Assembly: GCF_000725125.1 (NCBI RefSeq)
Contig: NZ_JFCB01000030.1
Location: forward strand, 1 to 64,000
Direction: 5' to 3'
Source: Streptomyces toyocaensis
Lineage (GTDB): Bacteria; Actinomycetota; Actinomycetes; Streptomycetales; Streptomycetaceae
Length of the DNA: 64,000 nt
Shown in pieces: positions 31,049 to 42,131 of this stretch. Positions within the stretch are counted from its first letter, which is position 1; every line of letters starts with the position of its first letter. The notes under the pieces were generated by a model. The model was not told the DNA's origin. It did no database searches and saw nothing but the letters and a program-made list of their open reading frames with translations. Position numbers and translations under genes: made by a program.

Positions 31049-33289
31049 ATGTCCCACGACGGCGTCGGTCCGCGCGCGGCTCTGCGCTCGGTCGCCCTCC
31101 TCACCGCCGGCATGCTCGCGGTGCCCGCGCTGGCCGGATGCGGTTCCGACGACGACCCCGCGGGCGAGCCGCTCGCCGGAGCGGACATCGGGCGCGCCGA
31201 ACGGGCCGGGATCACCGACGGGGGCACGCTGCGCTGGGCCGTGGACACCGTCCCGGACACCCTGAACACCTTCCAGGCGGACGCCGACACCACCACGTCC
31301 CGGATCGCCCAGGCCGTCCTGCCGTCGATGTACCGGATGGACGGCCGGGGGCGGGCGGTGCGCAACCCCGACTACCTGGAATCCGCCGAGGTCGTCGACA
31401 CCGAACCCCGGCAGGTGGTCCTCTACAAGCTCAACCAGCAGGCCGTCTGGAGCGACGGCCGCGAGATCGGCGCCGCCGACTTCGCCGCCCAGTGGCGCGC
31501 CCTGTCCGGCAAGGACACCGCCTACTGGACGGCCCGCAACGCGGGCTACGACCGCATCGAGAAGATCGAGCGGGGCGAGAACGACCTCGAGGTCAAGGTC
31601 ACCTTCCGGCGCCCCTACGCCGACTGGCGGTCGCTGTTCACCCCGCTCTACCCCAAGGAGGTCATGGGCACGCCCGACTCCTTCAACGACGGGGCGCGCA
31701 GGAAGCTGAAGGTCACCGCCGGCCCCTTCACGGTGCAGAAGGTCGACACCGAGGAGGACGAGGTCACCCTCACCCGGAACGCGCGATGGTGGGGCGATCC
31801 GGCGAAGCTTTCGCGGATCGTGCTGCGCGCCGTGCCCCGCGACAAGCGGATCTCCGCGCTGAGCGCCGGCACCGTCGACCTGGCCGAGATCGACCCCGCC
31901 GCCGCCCGCCGGATCACCGTCGCCGCGCTCCCGCAGAACGAGAACAGCCCGCTCATGGGCCCCGGCGCCGACCGGTCCGCGGCGGACGCGCTGCGCTCCT
32001 GGGCGGTCGCCAACGGCTCCGACGAGGACGCCGCCGACGAGGAGCTCTCCGCCCGCAGGAAGCTGCGCAAGAAGGCCGCGAAGTACGCCCGCCAGCAGAA
32101 GGCACTCACCGGCTTCGAGGTGCGCACGTCACTCGAGCCCGCCTACACCCAGCTCGCCCTCAACGGCGCCGACGGCCCCCTCGCCGACGAGCGGGTCCGC
32201 CGCGCCGTGGCCCGCGCCCTGGACCGCGAGGACATCGCCGGGGCCGTCCTGAAGCCGCTGGGCCTGCCCGCCGAGCCCGTCGGCAGCCACCTCGCGCTGG
32301 CCGGCCAGGCCGCCTACGCCGACAGCAGCGGCGCCCTCGGCGAGCAGGACGCCAAGGAGGCCCGTGCCCTGCTCGCGGACGCCGGCTGGGTGCCGGGCGG
32401 CCCGGTGAAGGAGGAGAAGAAGAAGGACGAGGGTGAGGAGGCGGCCGGCGCGGAGGGCGAGGAGGCCGGCTCCGGGGAGGGCTCCGGAAGCGGGTCGGAG
32501 GGCGACGACGGCACGTACATCGTCGGTGAGGACGACGAGAAGGACGGGGACGGCGGCGACACGGGCGCCGGGAGCGGCGACGACAAGGCCCCGCGCGACT
32601 CCGGCACCGGCGCCCAGCGCCTGCCGCAGGGGAGCGCGCCCGGTGCCTACGCCCCCGAGGGCACCGCCGCCCCGGCCCGCGCGGGGAACGCGCCGGTGGC
32701 CAAGGACGGCAAGGCGCTCACCCTCCGGTTCGTCCTGCCCTCCGGGCCGGGCTCGGACACGCTGGCCACCGTGGCCGGCCGGATCTCGGTGATGCTGGAG
32801 CGGATCGGCATCCGTACGGACGTCTCCCGGGTGGACGACGAGAGCTACTTCAAGGACCACATCGCCTCCGGCGAGTACGATCTCGCCCTCTACTCGTGGC
32901 CCGCGACCGCCTTCCCCGCCACCGACGCCCGCCCCGTCTACTCCAAGCCCGTCCCGGCCGCCGACGGCTCCCTGAACGTGGAGCAGAACTACACCCGCGT
33001 CGGCACCGACCAGGTCGACCAGCTCTTCGACCAGGCCATCGGCACCCTGGACGACGCCGAGCGGCACGCCCTGATCCGCAAGGCCGACTCCCGCATCTGG
33101 GCGGCGGCCGGCTCGATCCCCCTCTACCAGCGCCCCCAGCTCACCGCGGTCCGCAAGAACCTGGCCAACGCCGGCGCCTTCGGGTTCCGCACACCGGTGT
33201 ACGAGGACATGGGCTTCCTGAAGAAGTCCGCCCAGGGACCGTCGGGCACACCGGGCGCAAGGAGCTCCGGGACGCCGTCGGGGGACTGA
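31049..33289 (+). CDS. Family-5 peptide-type solute-binding lipoprotein with acidic insert
   Basis: This 746-residue protein starts at ATG 31049 with GGAGGT upstream. A lipoprotein signal ends at the lipobox LAGC near residue 31. The SBP family 5 fold follows (GGTLRWAVDTVPDTLNTFQA; YRMDGRGRAVRNPDYLES; late YDLALYSWPAT). Around residues 450-545 a long low-complexity insert rich in Glu, Lys, Gly and Ser interrupts the fold. The domain resumes at GKALTLRFVLPSG. It binds peptides or similar at the cell surface. No permease gene is adjacent; the bldK operon lies beyond typA. It could feed another transporter or act as a sensor. Confidence 0.9.
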   Translation: MSHDGVGPRAALRSVALLTAGMLAVPALAGCGSDDDPAGEPLAGADIGRAERAGITDGGTLRWAVDTVPDTLNTFQADADTTTSRIAQAVLPSMYRMDGRGRAVRNPDYLESAEVVDTEPRQVVLYKLNQQAVWSDGREIGAADFAAQWRALSGKDTAYWTARNAGYDRIEKIERGENDLEVKVTFRRPYADWRSLFTPLYPKEVMGTPDSFNDGARRKLKVTAGPFTVQKVDTEEDEVTLTRNARWWGDPAKLSRIVLRAVPRDKRISALSAGTVDLAEIDPAAARRITVAALPQNENSPLMGPGADRSAADALRSWAVANGSDEDAADEELSARRKLRKKAAKYARQQKALTGFEVRTSLEPAYTQLALNGADGPLADERVRRAVARALDREDIAGAVLKPLGLPAEPVGSHLALAGQAAYADSSGALGEQDAKEARALLADAGWVPGGPVKEEKKKDEGEEAAGAEGEEAGSGEGSGSGSEGDDGTYIVGEDDEKDGDGGDTGAGSGDDKAPRDSGTGAQRLPQGSAPGAYAPEGTAAPARAGNAPVAKDGKALTLRFVLPSGPGSDTLATVAGRISVMLERIGIRTDVSRVDDESYFKDHIASGEYDLALYSWPATAFPATDARPVYSKPVPAADGSLNVEQNYTRVGTDQVDQLFDQAIGTLDDAERHALIRKADSRIWAAAGSIPLYQRPQLTAVRKNLANAGAFGFRTPVYEDMGFLKKSAQGPSGTPGARSSGTPSGD

Positions 33290-33301
33290 CGCCCGGACAC
33301 G

Positions 33302-33345
33302 CACGTCGAGCGGCCCGCCCCGGACGGGGCGGGCCGCTCGACGTG
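33302..33345. terminator. Bidirectional terminator between the SBP and typA
   Basis: Arms 33302-33322 and 33325-33345 are perfectly complementary over 21 bp (CACGTCGAGCGGCCCGCCCC on the left) with a tiny GA loop, so the upper pairs must open. It lies between the convergent stops at 33289 and 33361 and can serve both genes. Confidence 0.85.
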
Positions 33346-33360
33346 TCGTGCCGGCCGGGA

Positions 33361-35268
<1,908 letters not shown>

Positions 35269-35711
35269 AAAAGGCGTATCTCCCGGAGTGCTGAGGAATG
35301 CCCTGCACGAGCGTCTGTGGTGTGCGGGCCCTGCCGGGCTGACACACGCCACGGCCTCACCCCATGGTACGGGCCCGTCGCGCGGTCCGCCGTCGCGAGC
35401 TCTCGGGCCCCAGGAGCCTCCCGGGGAGCGGAAAGTTTCGTTCGGATATCGGTGTGTGCTCAAACACGTTTCGGACAAGTAAACAAAAAGGTGCACCTAA
35501 ATGCCCGAATTGCCGGTTTGCCTATGGGGGTGTCAAGCGCGCGTAGGTGTCAATCTTTGCAATTTTTGCTCAAAATATGGACGGTAGGGAGATCCCTATG
35601 TCTTCCGCCCTTGACGCGCGTTGACGGTCTTGGCGAAAGTTCCCCCAAACCACAGAACCTGCCGGTATCTGTGCTGCGCTCAACTCTCCAACCCCCCGGG
35701 GGACGAACACG
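35269..35711. promoter_or_regulatory. AT-rich divergent regulatory region typA / bldKA
   Basis: These 443 bases have no gene. The half near bldKA is unusually AT-rich, with CTTTGCAATTTTTGCTC and AAACAAAAAGGTGC stretches around 35480-35580, unlike the rest of the window. TTGACG hexamers occur near 35613 and 35624 and could be -35 elements of bldKA, but no clear -10 follows. The typA promoter is probably near 35450-35500 on the minus strand. The architecture suggests control by several regulators, plausible because bldK is developmentally controlled. Exact sites cannot be fixed by eye. Confidence 0.5.
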
Positions 35712-36758
35712 ATGACCAGTCCAATCAAGGCCGAGGACTCCGGGTCCGCGGCTGTCTTGGACCCTGAGCTCGCAGCGACCACCGATGAAGCGGTCGCCAA
35801 GGGCGAGAAGCAGCCCGAGGGTCGTTCCCCCGGCCAGTTGATGTGGCAGCGCTTCAAGCGCGACCGTACCGGGGTCGTCTCCGCGTGCGTAGTGATTTTC
35901 TTCTTCGTGGTCGCCGCTTGTGCCCCGCTCATCGCGAAGCTGTACGGGAAGAACCCCTACACGCTGTACGCCCAGGAGCCGGACTATCCCTTCCTCCTGG
36001 ACGACTTCGCCATGCCGACCGGTTCCTTCGGCGGCATGTCGGGCGAGTTCTGGTTCGGTGTGGAGCCGAAGCTGGGTCGTGACGTGTTCACGATGCTGCT
36101 GTACGGCATGCGGACCTCGCTGTACATGGCCGTGGTCGTCACCACGCTGTGTGTGGTGACGGGCGTGGTCATCGGCATGGTGATGGGCTACTTCGGCGGC
36201 CGGGTGGACTACTGGATGGGTCGGGTCACGGACTTCTTCCTGGCCTTCCCGCAGCAGCTGTTCTTCATCGCCTTCATGCCCGTCGTGACCGCCATGTTCG
36301 TCTCTCCCGCGGACGAGACCCCCACCTATCTGCGGGCCGTGGCGATCATCCTGGTGATGTGGTTCCTCGGCTGGATGGGCCTGGCCCGTCTGGTGCGCAG
36401 TTCCGTACTGTCGCTGGCGGACAGGGAGTTCGTGGAGGCGGCCAAGGTGTCCGGTGCTTCTCCCTGGCGCATCGTGCGCAAGGAGATCCTGCCGAACATC
36501 GTCACCCCGATCCTGGTGCAGGCCACCTACATCCTCCCGAGCACGATCCTCACCATCGCCTTCCTCTCGTTCATCGGCGTCGGCTTCGTCGAGCCGACCC
36601 CCGACTGGGGCCGGATGTTCGCCGTCGGCGCCGACGTGTACGAGCAGGACCCGATGTTCATGTTCTTCCCGGGCGTGGCGCTGGTGACCTTCGTTCTCGC
36701 CTTCAACCTTCTCGGAGACTCCGTCCGGGACGCATTCGACCCCAAGACCGGACGCTAA
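35712..36758 (+). CDS. bldKA: Oligopeptide ABC transporter permease BldKA (DppC type)
   Basis: This 348-residue inner-membrane protein starts at ATG 35712 behind GGGGGA. A 60-residue acidic cytoplasmic N-terminus is followed by about six helices (e.g. VSACVVIFFFVVAACAPLIA and SLYMAVVVTTLCVVTGVVIG). The permease EAA loop reads EAAKVSGASPWRIVRKEILP, and the C-terminus is LGDSVRDAFDPKTGR. It is predicted to form the channel with BldKC. In S. coelicolor the BldK system imports a peptide-like signal needed for aerial growth, and the five-gene order here (permease, binding protein, permease, two ATPases) matches bldKA-E. Confidence 0.92.
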   Translation: MTSPIKAEDSGSAAVLDPELAATTDEAVAKGEKQPEGRSPGQLMWQRFKRDRTGVVSACVVIFFFVVAACAPLIAKLYGKNPYTLYAQEPDYPFLLDDFAMPTGSFGGMSGEFWFGVEPKLGRDVFTMLLYGMRTSLYMAVVVTTLCVVTGVVIGMVMGYFGGRVDYWMGRVTDFFLAFPQQLFFIAFMPVVTAMFVSPADETPTYLRAVAIILVMWFLGWMGLARLVRSSVLSLADREFVEAAKVSGASPWRIVRKEILPNIVTPILVQATYILPSTILTIAFLSFIGVGFVEPTPDWGRMFAVGADVYEQDPMFMFFPGVALVTFVLAFNLLGDSVRDAFDPKTGR

Positions 36759-36858
36759 CCGTCCATTGGTGGTGGGGGAGCTGCCGCCCCCGTGCCGGGT
36801 GACCGGACCGTCAGGCAGCACTCGTGGACAACTAACGACAGGTAGGTGCATCGGCATC

Positions 36859-38661
36859 ATGAAGCCCATCAGAACGCGCACCGCGCGCGCTATCGCCGTG
36901 GCCATCGTGGCCGGCTCGCTGGCACTGACCGGCTGCTCGGGCGACAACGGCGGCGGCAGCAAGGGCAAGGACGACTCCAAGCAGCAGAAGGACGCCGCCG
37001 AGCAGCAGGACCCTGTCGCCTACGGTGACGCCGCCGCCTCCACCGGCCCGGCCGAGGAGGTCTCCGGAGCCAAGTCCGGCGGTTTCATCAACGTCTACAT
37101 GCAGTCCGACCTGTCCCACATGGACCCGGGTCAGATCTACGTCAGCGACGCCGGCCAGTTCGCCAACCTGGTCCACCGCGGCCTGACGAACTACCAGGAG
37201 GACGACAAGGGCAACCTGACGGTCGTCGGTGACATCGCCACCGACTCCGGCAAGTCCTCCGACGGCGGCAAGACCTGGACGTACACGCTCAAGGACGGCG
37301 TCAAGGACGAGGACGGCAACGCCATCACGTCCGCCGACGTCCGCCACACCATCGAGCGCCAGTACTCGAAGGTCATCTTCGACGGCCCGACCTACATCCA
37401 GTCCTGGCTGTCGGGCAACGACTACCGCAAGGCGCTGCCGGACGGCCCCTACAAGGGCAAGCACCTGCCGGACTCCGTGCTGGAGACCCCGGACGACAAG
37501 ACGGTCGTCTTCCACTTCGACAAGCCGCGTCCGGACCTCCCGCAGGCCCTGGCCATGGCCGGCTACGCCATCGTGCCCGAGAAGCAGGACACGAAGGAGA
37601 AGTACGACGACGCCCCGGCGGCGCTCGGCCCCTACAAGATCGCCGAGTACAAGGCCGGCAAGTCGCTGAAGCTGGTCAAGAACGACCAGTGGGACCCGAA
37701 GACGGACTCGGTGCGCCACCAGTACGTCGACGGTTACAACTTCACCTCGACGATCGACCAGCCCAGCCAGACCAAGCGTCTGATCGCCGACCAGGGCGAG
37801 GCCAAGAACGCCATCCAGTTCACGGACTCGGTCGACCCGGCGCAGCTGTCCACGGTCATCAGCAACGCGGACGCCAAGAAGCGCACCATCCAGGGCTACC
37901 AGCCCTACGTGTGGCAGCTCACCTTCAACCTCGACCGCGTCAAGGACAAGAAGATCCGCGACGCGATCACCTACGCCATCCCGAACCAGTCCATGGTCCA
38001 GGCGGACGGTGGCCGCTACGGCGGCGAGGTCGCCGGCGGTCTGCTCGCCCCGACCCTGCCGAACTTCGACCCCGAGTACGACCCGTTCGGCAAGCTGAAG
38101 AAGCCCAACGGCGACATCGAGAAGGCCAAGCAGCTGCTGAAGGAGGCGGGTGTCAAGGAGGGCACGAAGCTCACCTACGCCTACTCCAACACCCCGCGTG
38201 GCCAGGCCCAGCAGGTCATCATCAAGGACGCCCTGGGCAAGATCGGTCTCGACGTCCAGGCCAAGGAGATCGACCGGGCCAGCTTCTACGAGCAGGTCGG
38301 CAAGCTGGACAACCCGTACGACATCTACATGACCGGCTGGGGCCAGGACTGGTCCTCGCCGTCCACGGTCATCACCCCGGTCTACGACGGTGAGCTCGTC
38401 GCCGACGGTGCGTCGAACTACTCGCACATCAACGACAAGCAGGTCAACGACCTGATCAAGAAGGCCTCGGCGCAGGAGCCGGAGGAGGCCGCCAAGACCT
38501 GGGAGCAGGCTCACCGCCGCATCGTGGAGGAGATCAACCCGGCTGCCCCGGTCTACTACTCGAAGCAGATCCAGCTCTTTGGATCGAACGTCGGTGGCGC
38601 CAAGTACAGCACCGAGTCGAGCTACATCGACATCAACGACCTGTACCTGAAGAAGCCGTAA
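36859..38661 (+). CDS. bldKB: Oligopeptide-binding lipoprotein BldKB
   Basis: This 600-residue protein starts at ATG 36859. The signal ends in the lipobox LTGC (Cys near 24), followed by a flexible Gly/Lys-rich linker. The family 5 SBP domain (about 75-595) includes YMQSDLSHMDPGQIYVSDAG, QFANLVHRGLTNYQ, and late YDIYMTGWGQDWSSPSTVI. It captures the extracellular peptide for BldKA/BldKC. Lysine and asparagine content and less extreme codons suggest high expression. A strong hairpin follows in the gap to bldKC. The ribosome site is weak (AGGTAGGTG about 13 bases away). Confidence 0.93.
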   Translation: MKPIRTRTARAIAVAIVAGSLALTGCSGDNGGGSKGKDDSKQQKDAAEQQDPVAYGDAAASTGPAEEVSGAKSGGFINVYMQSDLSHMDPGQIYVSDAGQFANLVHRGLTNYQEDDKGNLTVVGDIATDSGKSSDGGKTWTYTLKDGVKDEDGNAITSADVRHTIERQYSKVIFDGPTYIQSWLSGNDYRKALPDGPYKGKHLPDSVLETPDDKTVVFHFDKPRPDLPQALAMAGYAIVPEKQDTKEKYDDAPAALGPYKIAEYKAGKSLKLVKNDQWDPKTDSVRHQYVDGYNFTSTIDQPSQTKRLIADQGEAKNAIQFTDSVDPAQLSTVISNADAKKRTIQGYQPYVWQLTFNLDRVKDKKIRDAITYAIPNQSMVQADGGRYGGEVAGGLLAPTLPNFDPEYDPFGKLKKPNGDIEKAKQLLKEAGVKEGTKLTYAYSNTPRGQAQQVIIKDALGKIGLDVQAKEIDRASFYEQVGKLDNPYDIYMTGWGQDWSSPSTVITPVYDGELVADGASNYSHINDKQVNDLIKKASAQEPEEAAKTWEQAHRRIVEEINPAAPVYYSKQIQLFGSNVGGAKYSTESSYIDINDLYLKKP

Positions 38662-38678
38662 CCGTCAGCTCGGCTGAC

Positions 38679-38714
38679 CGCGGGGGTGTGCGCCAGGCGG
38701 AGCGCACCCCCGCG
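38679..38714 (+). promoter_or_regulatory. Intercistronic hairpin between bldKB and bldKC
   Basis: CGCGGGGGTGTGCGC (38679-38693) pairs with GCGCACCCCCGCG (38702-38714), with a 2-base bulge and an 8-base loop, 18 bases after the bldKB stop. It could protect the bldKB transcript end or attenuate reading into bldKC-E, giving excess binding protein. It may also act as a weak terminator. Confidence 0.6.
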
Positions 38715-38764
38715 GACGGTTCCCCCTCCCTGCCGCCGCGTTTCGAAGAGAGCATTCACCCGCC

Positions 38765-39742
38765 ATGCTTCAGTTCCTCATCCGCAGGCTGATCGGCGCC
38801 GTCGTCATCATGTTCCTGATCGGCGCCTTCACGTTCTTCCTGTTCTATACGGTTCCACAGGACTTCGCTGCGCTGTCCTGCGGCAAGAACTGCTCGCCCG
38901 AGAACCTCGCGGTGATCCGGGAGAACCTGGGCCTCGACAAGCCCATCACCACACAGTTCTGGGAGTTCATGTCGGGCATCGTGGCCGGCCGCGACTTCCC
39001 GCAGGGGCACTGCTCCGCGCCGTGCCTGGGTGTGTCCTTCGACAGCGGCAACTTCGTCTGGGACTCCATCGTCGACCGCTTCCCGCTGACCCTGTCACTG
39101 ACCGTCGGCGGCCTGGTGATCTTCCTGACCCTGGGCCTCGGCTCGGGTCTGCTCGCCGCCTGGAAGCGCGGCACCGTGATCGACAAGCTGGTCTCCGGCG
39201 CCTCGATCGTGCTCAGCTCGTTCCAGATCTACCTGCTCGGCCCGATCGTCCTCGGCATCCTGGTGTACAGCAGCGGCATCATGGAGAACCCCAAGTACCA
39301 CCCGTTCACCGAGAACCCGGCCACCTGGGCTCTCGGACTGCTCATCCCCTGGGCCGTGATGGCCACCATCTTCACCGCCCAGTACACGCGTATGTCGCGC
39401 TCGACCATGATCGAGCAACTGCAGGAGGAGCACGTCCGCACCGCGCGCGCCAAGGGCATGTCGCAGCGGTTCGTCTTCTTCCGCTACGCCTGGCGCGGCT
39501 CCCTCATCCCGATCGTCACCATCCTCGGCATCGACCTCAGCGCGCTGCTCGGGGGCGCGGTCGTCACGGAGTTCACCTTCGACCTGCCCGGCCTCGGCCG
39601 GCTCGCGGTCGACTCCTCGCTGACCAAGGACCTGCCGCTGACGATGGGCATCATGCTGTTCGGGGCGTTCTTCATCCTGATCCTGAACATCATCGTCGAC
39701 CTCGCGTACGCATACATCGACCCGCGCGTGCGGCTCAGCTAG
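38765..39742 (+). CDS. bldKC: Oligopeptide ABC transporter permease BldKC (DppB type)
   Basis: This 325-residue inner-membrane protein starts at ATG 38765. The first helix LIGAVVIMFLIGAFTFFLFY is typical of DppB-type permeases. An external loop (SCGKNCSPENLAVIRENLGL) with a Cys pair follows, then five more helices. The EAA-type loop is HVRTARAKGMSQRFVFFRYA, and the C-terminus is YAYIDPRVRLS. It pairs with BldKA to form the channel. It is 103 bases after bldKB, 10 bases before bldKD. Confidence 0.92.
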   Translation: MLQFLIRRLIGAVVIMFLIGAFTFFLFYTVPQDFAALSCGKNCSPENLAVIRENLGLDKPITTQFWEFMSGIVAGRDFPQGHCSAPCLGVSFDSGNFVWDSIVDRFPLTLSLTVGGLVIFLTLGLGSGLLAAWKRGTVIDKLVSGASIVLSSFQIYLLGPIVLGILVYSSGIMENPKYHPFTENPATWALGLLIPWAVMATIFTAQYTRMSRSTMIEQLQEEHVRTARAKGMSQRFVFFRYAWRGSLIPIVTILGIDLSALLGGAVVTEFTFDLPGLGRLAVDSSLTKDLPLTMGIMLFGAFFILILNIIVDLAYAYIDPRVRLS

Positions 39743-39752
39743 GAGAAACACC

Positions 39753-40814
39753 GTGACCACACTGACCAAGACCGAAGGCGACAAGGCCCCGACCGGGCCT
39801 GACTCCTTCCTCTCGGTCCGCGACCTGCGGGTGCGGTTCTCCACTGAGGACGGCATCGTCAAGGCGGTCGACGGACTGTCCTTCGACGTCGAGCGCGGCA
39901 AGACCCTCGGCATCGTGGGCGAGTCGGGCTCCGGCAAGTCCGTGACCAACCTGACCGTTCTCGGTCTGCACAACCCCAAGACCGCCACCGTCGAGGGCGA
40001 GATCCTCCTCGAGGGGCAGGACCTGGTCACCGCCCCCGAGAAGGAGATGGAGAAGCTCCGCGGCAACAAGGTCGCGATGATCTTCCAGGACCCGCTGACG
40101 GCGCTCTCGCCGTACTACACGGTGGGCCGGCAGATCGCCGAGCCGTTCATGAAGCACACCGGCGCCTCCAAGAAGGAGGCCCGGGAGCGGGCGATCGAGA
40201 TGCTGACCAAGGTCGGCATCCCGCAGCCCAAGACCCGCGTGGACGACTACCCGCACCAGTTCTCCGGCGGCATGCGCCAGCGCGCCATGATCGCCATGGC
40301 GCTGGTCTGCGACCCCGACCTGCTGATCGCCGACGAGCCGACCACGGCTCTGGACGTGACGGTCCAGGCGCAGATCCTCGACCTGCTCAAGGACCTCCAG
40401 CAGGAGTTCGGCTCCGCGATCATCTTCATCACCCACGACCTCGGCGTCATCTCCGACATGGCCGACGACCTGCTGGTGATGTACTCGGGCCGGGCCGTGG
40501 AGCGCGGCGGCGTCCGTGAAGTGCTGCGCGAGCCCAAGCACCCCTACACCTGGGGCCTGCTCAGCTCGATGCCGCGCCTCGGCGGCGACACCTCGCAGGC
40601 GCTCAACCCGATCCCCGGATCGCCGCCCAGCCTGCTGAACCCGCCCTCCGGCTGCCCCTTCCACCCGCGCTGCGCCTTCACCGGCGAGGTGCCGGGCAAC
40701 CGGTGCAGCACCGAGCGCCCGCCGCTCGGCGAGGGCCGGGCCGCTGCCTGCCACCTGACGGCGGAGCAGAAGCAGACCATATTCATCGACACGATCCAGC
40801 CCCGGCTGCGCTAG
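39753..40814 (+). CDS. bldKD: Oligopeptide ABC transporter ATPase BldKD (DppD type)
   Basis: This 353-residue ATPase starts at GTG 39753 behind AGGAG. Walker A GESGSGKS, Q-loop IFQDPLTALSPYY, signature FSGGMRQRAMIAMAL, Walker B LLIADEPT and H-loop ITHDLG are complete. The oligopeptide-type C-terminal segment has PPSGCPFHPRCAF and later cysteines as in DppD/OppD (iron-sulfur or metal-like extension). It energises peptide import with BldKE. Downstream bldKE begins 15 bases later. Confidence 0.94.
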   Translation: MTTLTKTEGDKAPTGPDSFLSVRDLRVRFSTEDGIVKAVDGLSFDVERGKTLGIVGESGSGKSVTNLTVLGLHNPKTATVEGEILLEGQDLVTAPEKEMEKLRGNKVAMIFQDPLTALSPYYTVGRQIAEPFMKHTGASKKEARERAIEMLTKVGIPQPKTRVDDYPHQFSGGMRQRAMIAMALVCDPDLLIADEPTTALDVTVQAQILDLLKDLQQEFGSAIIFITHDLGVISDMADDLLVMYSGRAVERGGVREVLREPKHPYTWGLLSSMPRLGGDTSQALNPIPGSPPSLLNPPSGCPFHPRCAFTGEVPGNRCSTERPPLGEGRAAACHLTAEQKQTIFIDTIQPRLR

Positions 40815-40829
40815 GGAGAGATCCGAGAC

Positions 40830-41948
40830 ATGAGCGACAACCTCACCCTCCCCGCACAGCAGGGCTCCACCGGCACGTCCACCGAGGCGCTGCTGAAGGT
40901 GGAGGGCCTGACCAAGCACTTCCCGATCTACGGCGGCTTTCCGATCAAGCGGAAGGTCGGCGCCGTCCAGGCCGTCGACAACGTCGACCTGACCGTCGGC
41001 GTCGGCGAGAGCGTCGGCCTGGTGGGTGAGTCGGGCTGCGGCAAGTCGACCACCGGCCGGCTCATCACCCGGCTCCTGGAGCCGACCGGCGGAAAGATCG
41101 AGTACGCGGGCCAGGACATCACGCACGCCAAGCGCAGGCAGCTTGCGCCCGTGCGGTCCGAGATCCAGATGATCTTCCAGGACCCGTACTCGTCGCTGAA
41201 CCCGCGGCAGACCGTCGGCACCATCATCAGGTCGCCGATGGAGGTCAACGGGATCAACCCCGCGGGCGGCCGGGAGAAGAAGGTCCGCGAGCTGCTCGAG
41301 CTCGTCGGCCTCAACCCCGAGCACTACAACCGCTTCCCGCACGAGTTCTCCGGCGGCCAGCGCCAGCGCATCGGCGTCGCCCGGGCCCTCGCGCTCAACC
41401 CGAAGCTGATCGTCGCGGACGAGCCGGTCTCCGCCCTGGACGTGTCCATCCAGGCGCAGGTCGTCAACCTGCTGCAGAAGGTGCAGGAGGAGCTGGGCAT
41501 CGCCTTCCTGTTCATCGCCCACGACCTGGCGGTGGTCCGGCACTTCTCGCAGCGCGTGGCCGTGATGTACCTCGGCAAGGTGGTCGAGGTCGGCGACCGG
41601 GACTCCATCTACAACCGGCCCCGGCACCCGTACACCCACGCCCTGCTGTCGGCCGTGCCCGAGGTGGCCATGGACGACGAGGAGGAGAGCCGGGAGCGCA
41701 TCCGCCTCTACGGCGACGTGCCCTCGCCGATCATGCCGCCGTCCGGCTGCCGCTTCCGCACCCGTTGCTGGAAGGCGCAGGACAAGTGCGCCACCGAGGA
41801 GCCCCCGCTGGTGCAGATCTCCGGCAACCGCGAGGGTCACCTGACGGCCTGCCACTTCCCCGAGGAGCCGACCACTCAGGCCCGCGGCGAGGACGTCGTC
41901 CTCGACCCCGCCCTGAAGGCGCTGGAGGACTCGGCCGACAAGGACTGA
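40830..41948 (+). CDS. bldKE: Oligopeptide ABC transporter ATPase BldKE (DppF type)
   Basis: This 372-residue ATPase starts at ATG 40830 behind GGGAGAG. Walker A GESGCGKST, Q-loop IFQDPYSSLNPRQTVG, signature FSGGQRQRIGVARAL, Walker B LIVADEPVSALDVSIQAQ and IAHDLAVV are complete. The C-terminal PPSGCRFRTRCWKAQDKC is of the OppF/DppF type. The last 35 residues are an acidic tail. It heterodimerises with BldKD. A strong terminator (41958-42009) ends the operon. Confidence 0.94.
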   Translation: MSDNLTLPAQQGSTGTSTEALLKVEGLTKHFPIYGGFPIKRKVGAVQAVDNVDLTVGVGESVGLVGESGCGKSTTGRLITRLLEPTGGKIEYAGQDITHAKRRQLAPVRSEIQMIFQDPYSSLNPRQTVGTIIRSPMEVNGINPAGGREKKVRELLELVGLNPEHYNRFPHEFSGGQRQRIGVARALALNPKLIVADEPVSALDVSIQAQVVNLLQKVQEELGIAFLFIAHDLAVVRHFSQRVAVMYLGKVVEVGDRDSIYNRPRHPYTHALLSAVPEVAMDDEEESRERIRLYGDVPSPIMPPSGCRFRTRCWKAQDKCATEEPPLVQISGNREGHLTACHFPEEPTTQARGEDVVLDPALKALEDSADKD

Positions 41949-41957
41949 CACCTCGTC

Positions 41958-42009
41958 GGACACGACGGCTGCCGACCGCCCACCGGGGCGGACGGCAGCC
42001 GTTGTCCGT
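41958..42009 (+). terminator. Terminator of the bldK operon
   Basis: Long imperfect hairpin: CGGACA ... GACGGCTGCCG ... CCGCCC, ACCG loop, GGGCGG ... CGGCAGCCGT ... TGTCCG, with single A/A and C/T mismatches. It begins 9 bases after the bldKE stop and separates bldK from the second peptide operon. Confidence 0.85.
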
Positions 42010-42131
42010 TCGGGGCCCTCATACGTACATACGGCTGGAGTCACCCCCGTACAGGTGCCGTACATGTGCGTGCTGCACCCTTTGCGCCGATATTTGGCGT
42101 GAAGGACCGGCGCACGTACGAGGAGGCACCC
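42010..42131 (+). promoter_or_regulatory. Promoter/operator region of the second peptide ABC operon
   Basis: Within 122 bases the tetramer GTAC recurs: CATACGTACATACGG near 42020, CCCGTACAGG near 42048 and CCGTACATGTGCG near 42058-42070. An imperfect TTTGCGCCGATATTTGGCG dyad lies at about 42080. These repeated dyads suggest an operator. The SD GAGGAGG lies directly before the ATG at 42132. Confidence 0.4.
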
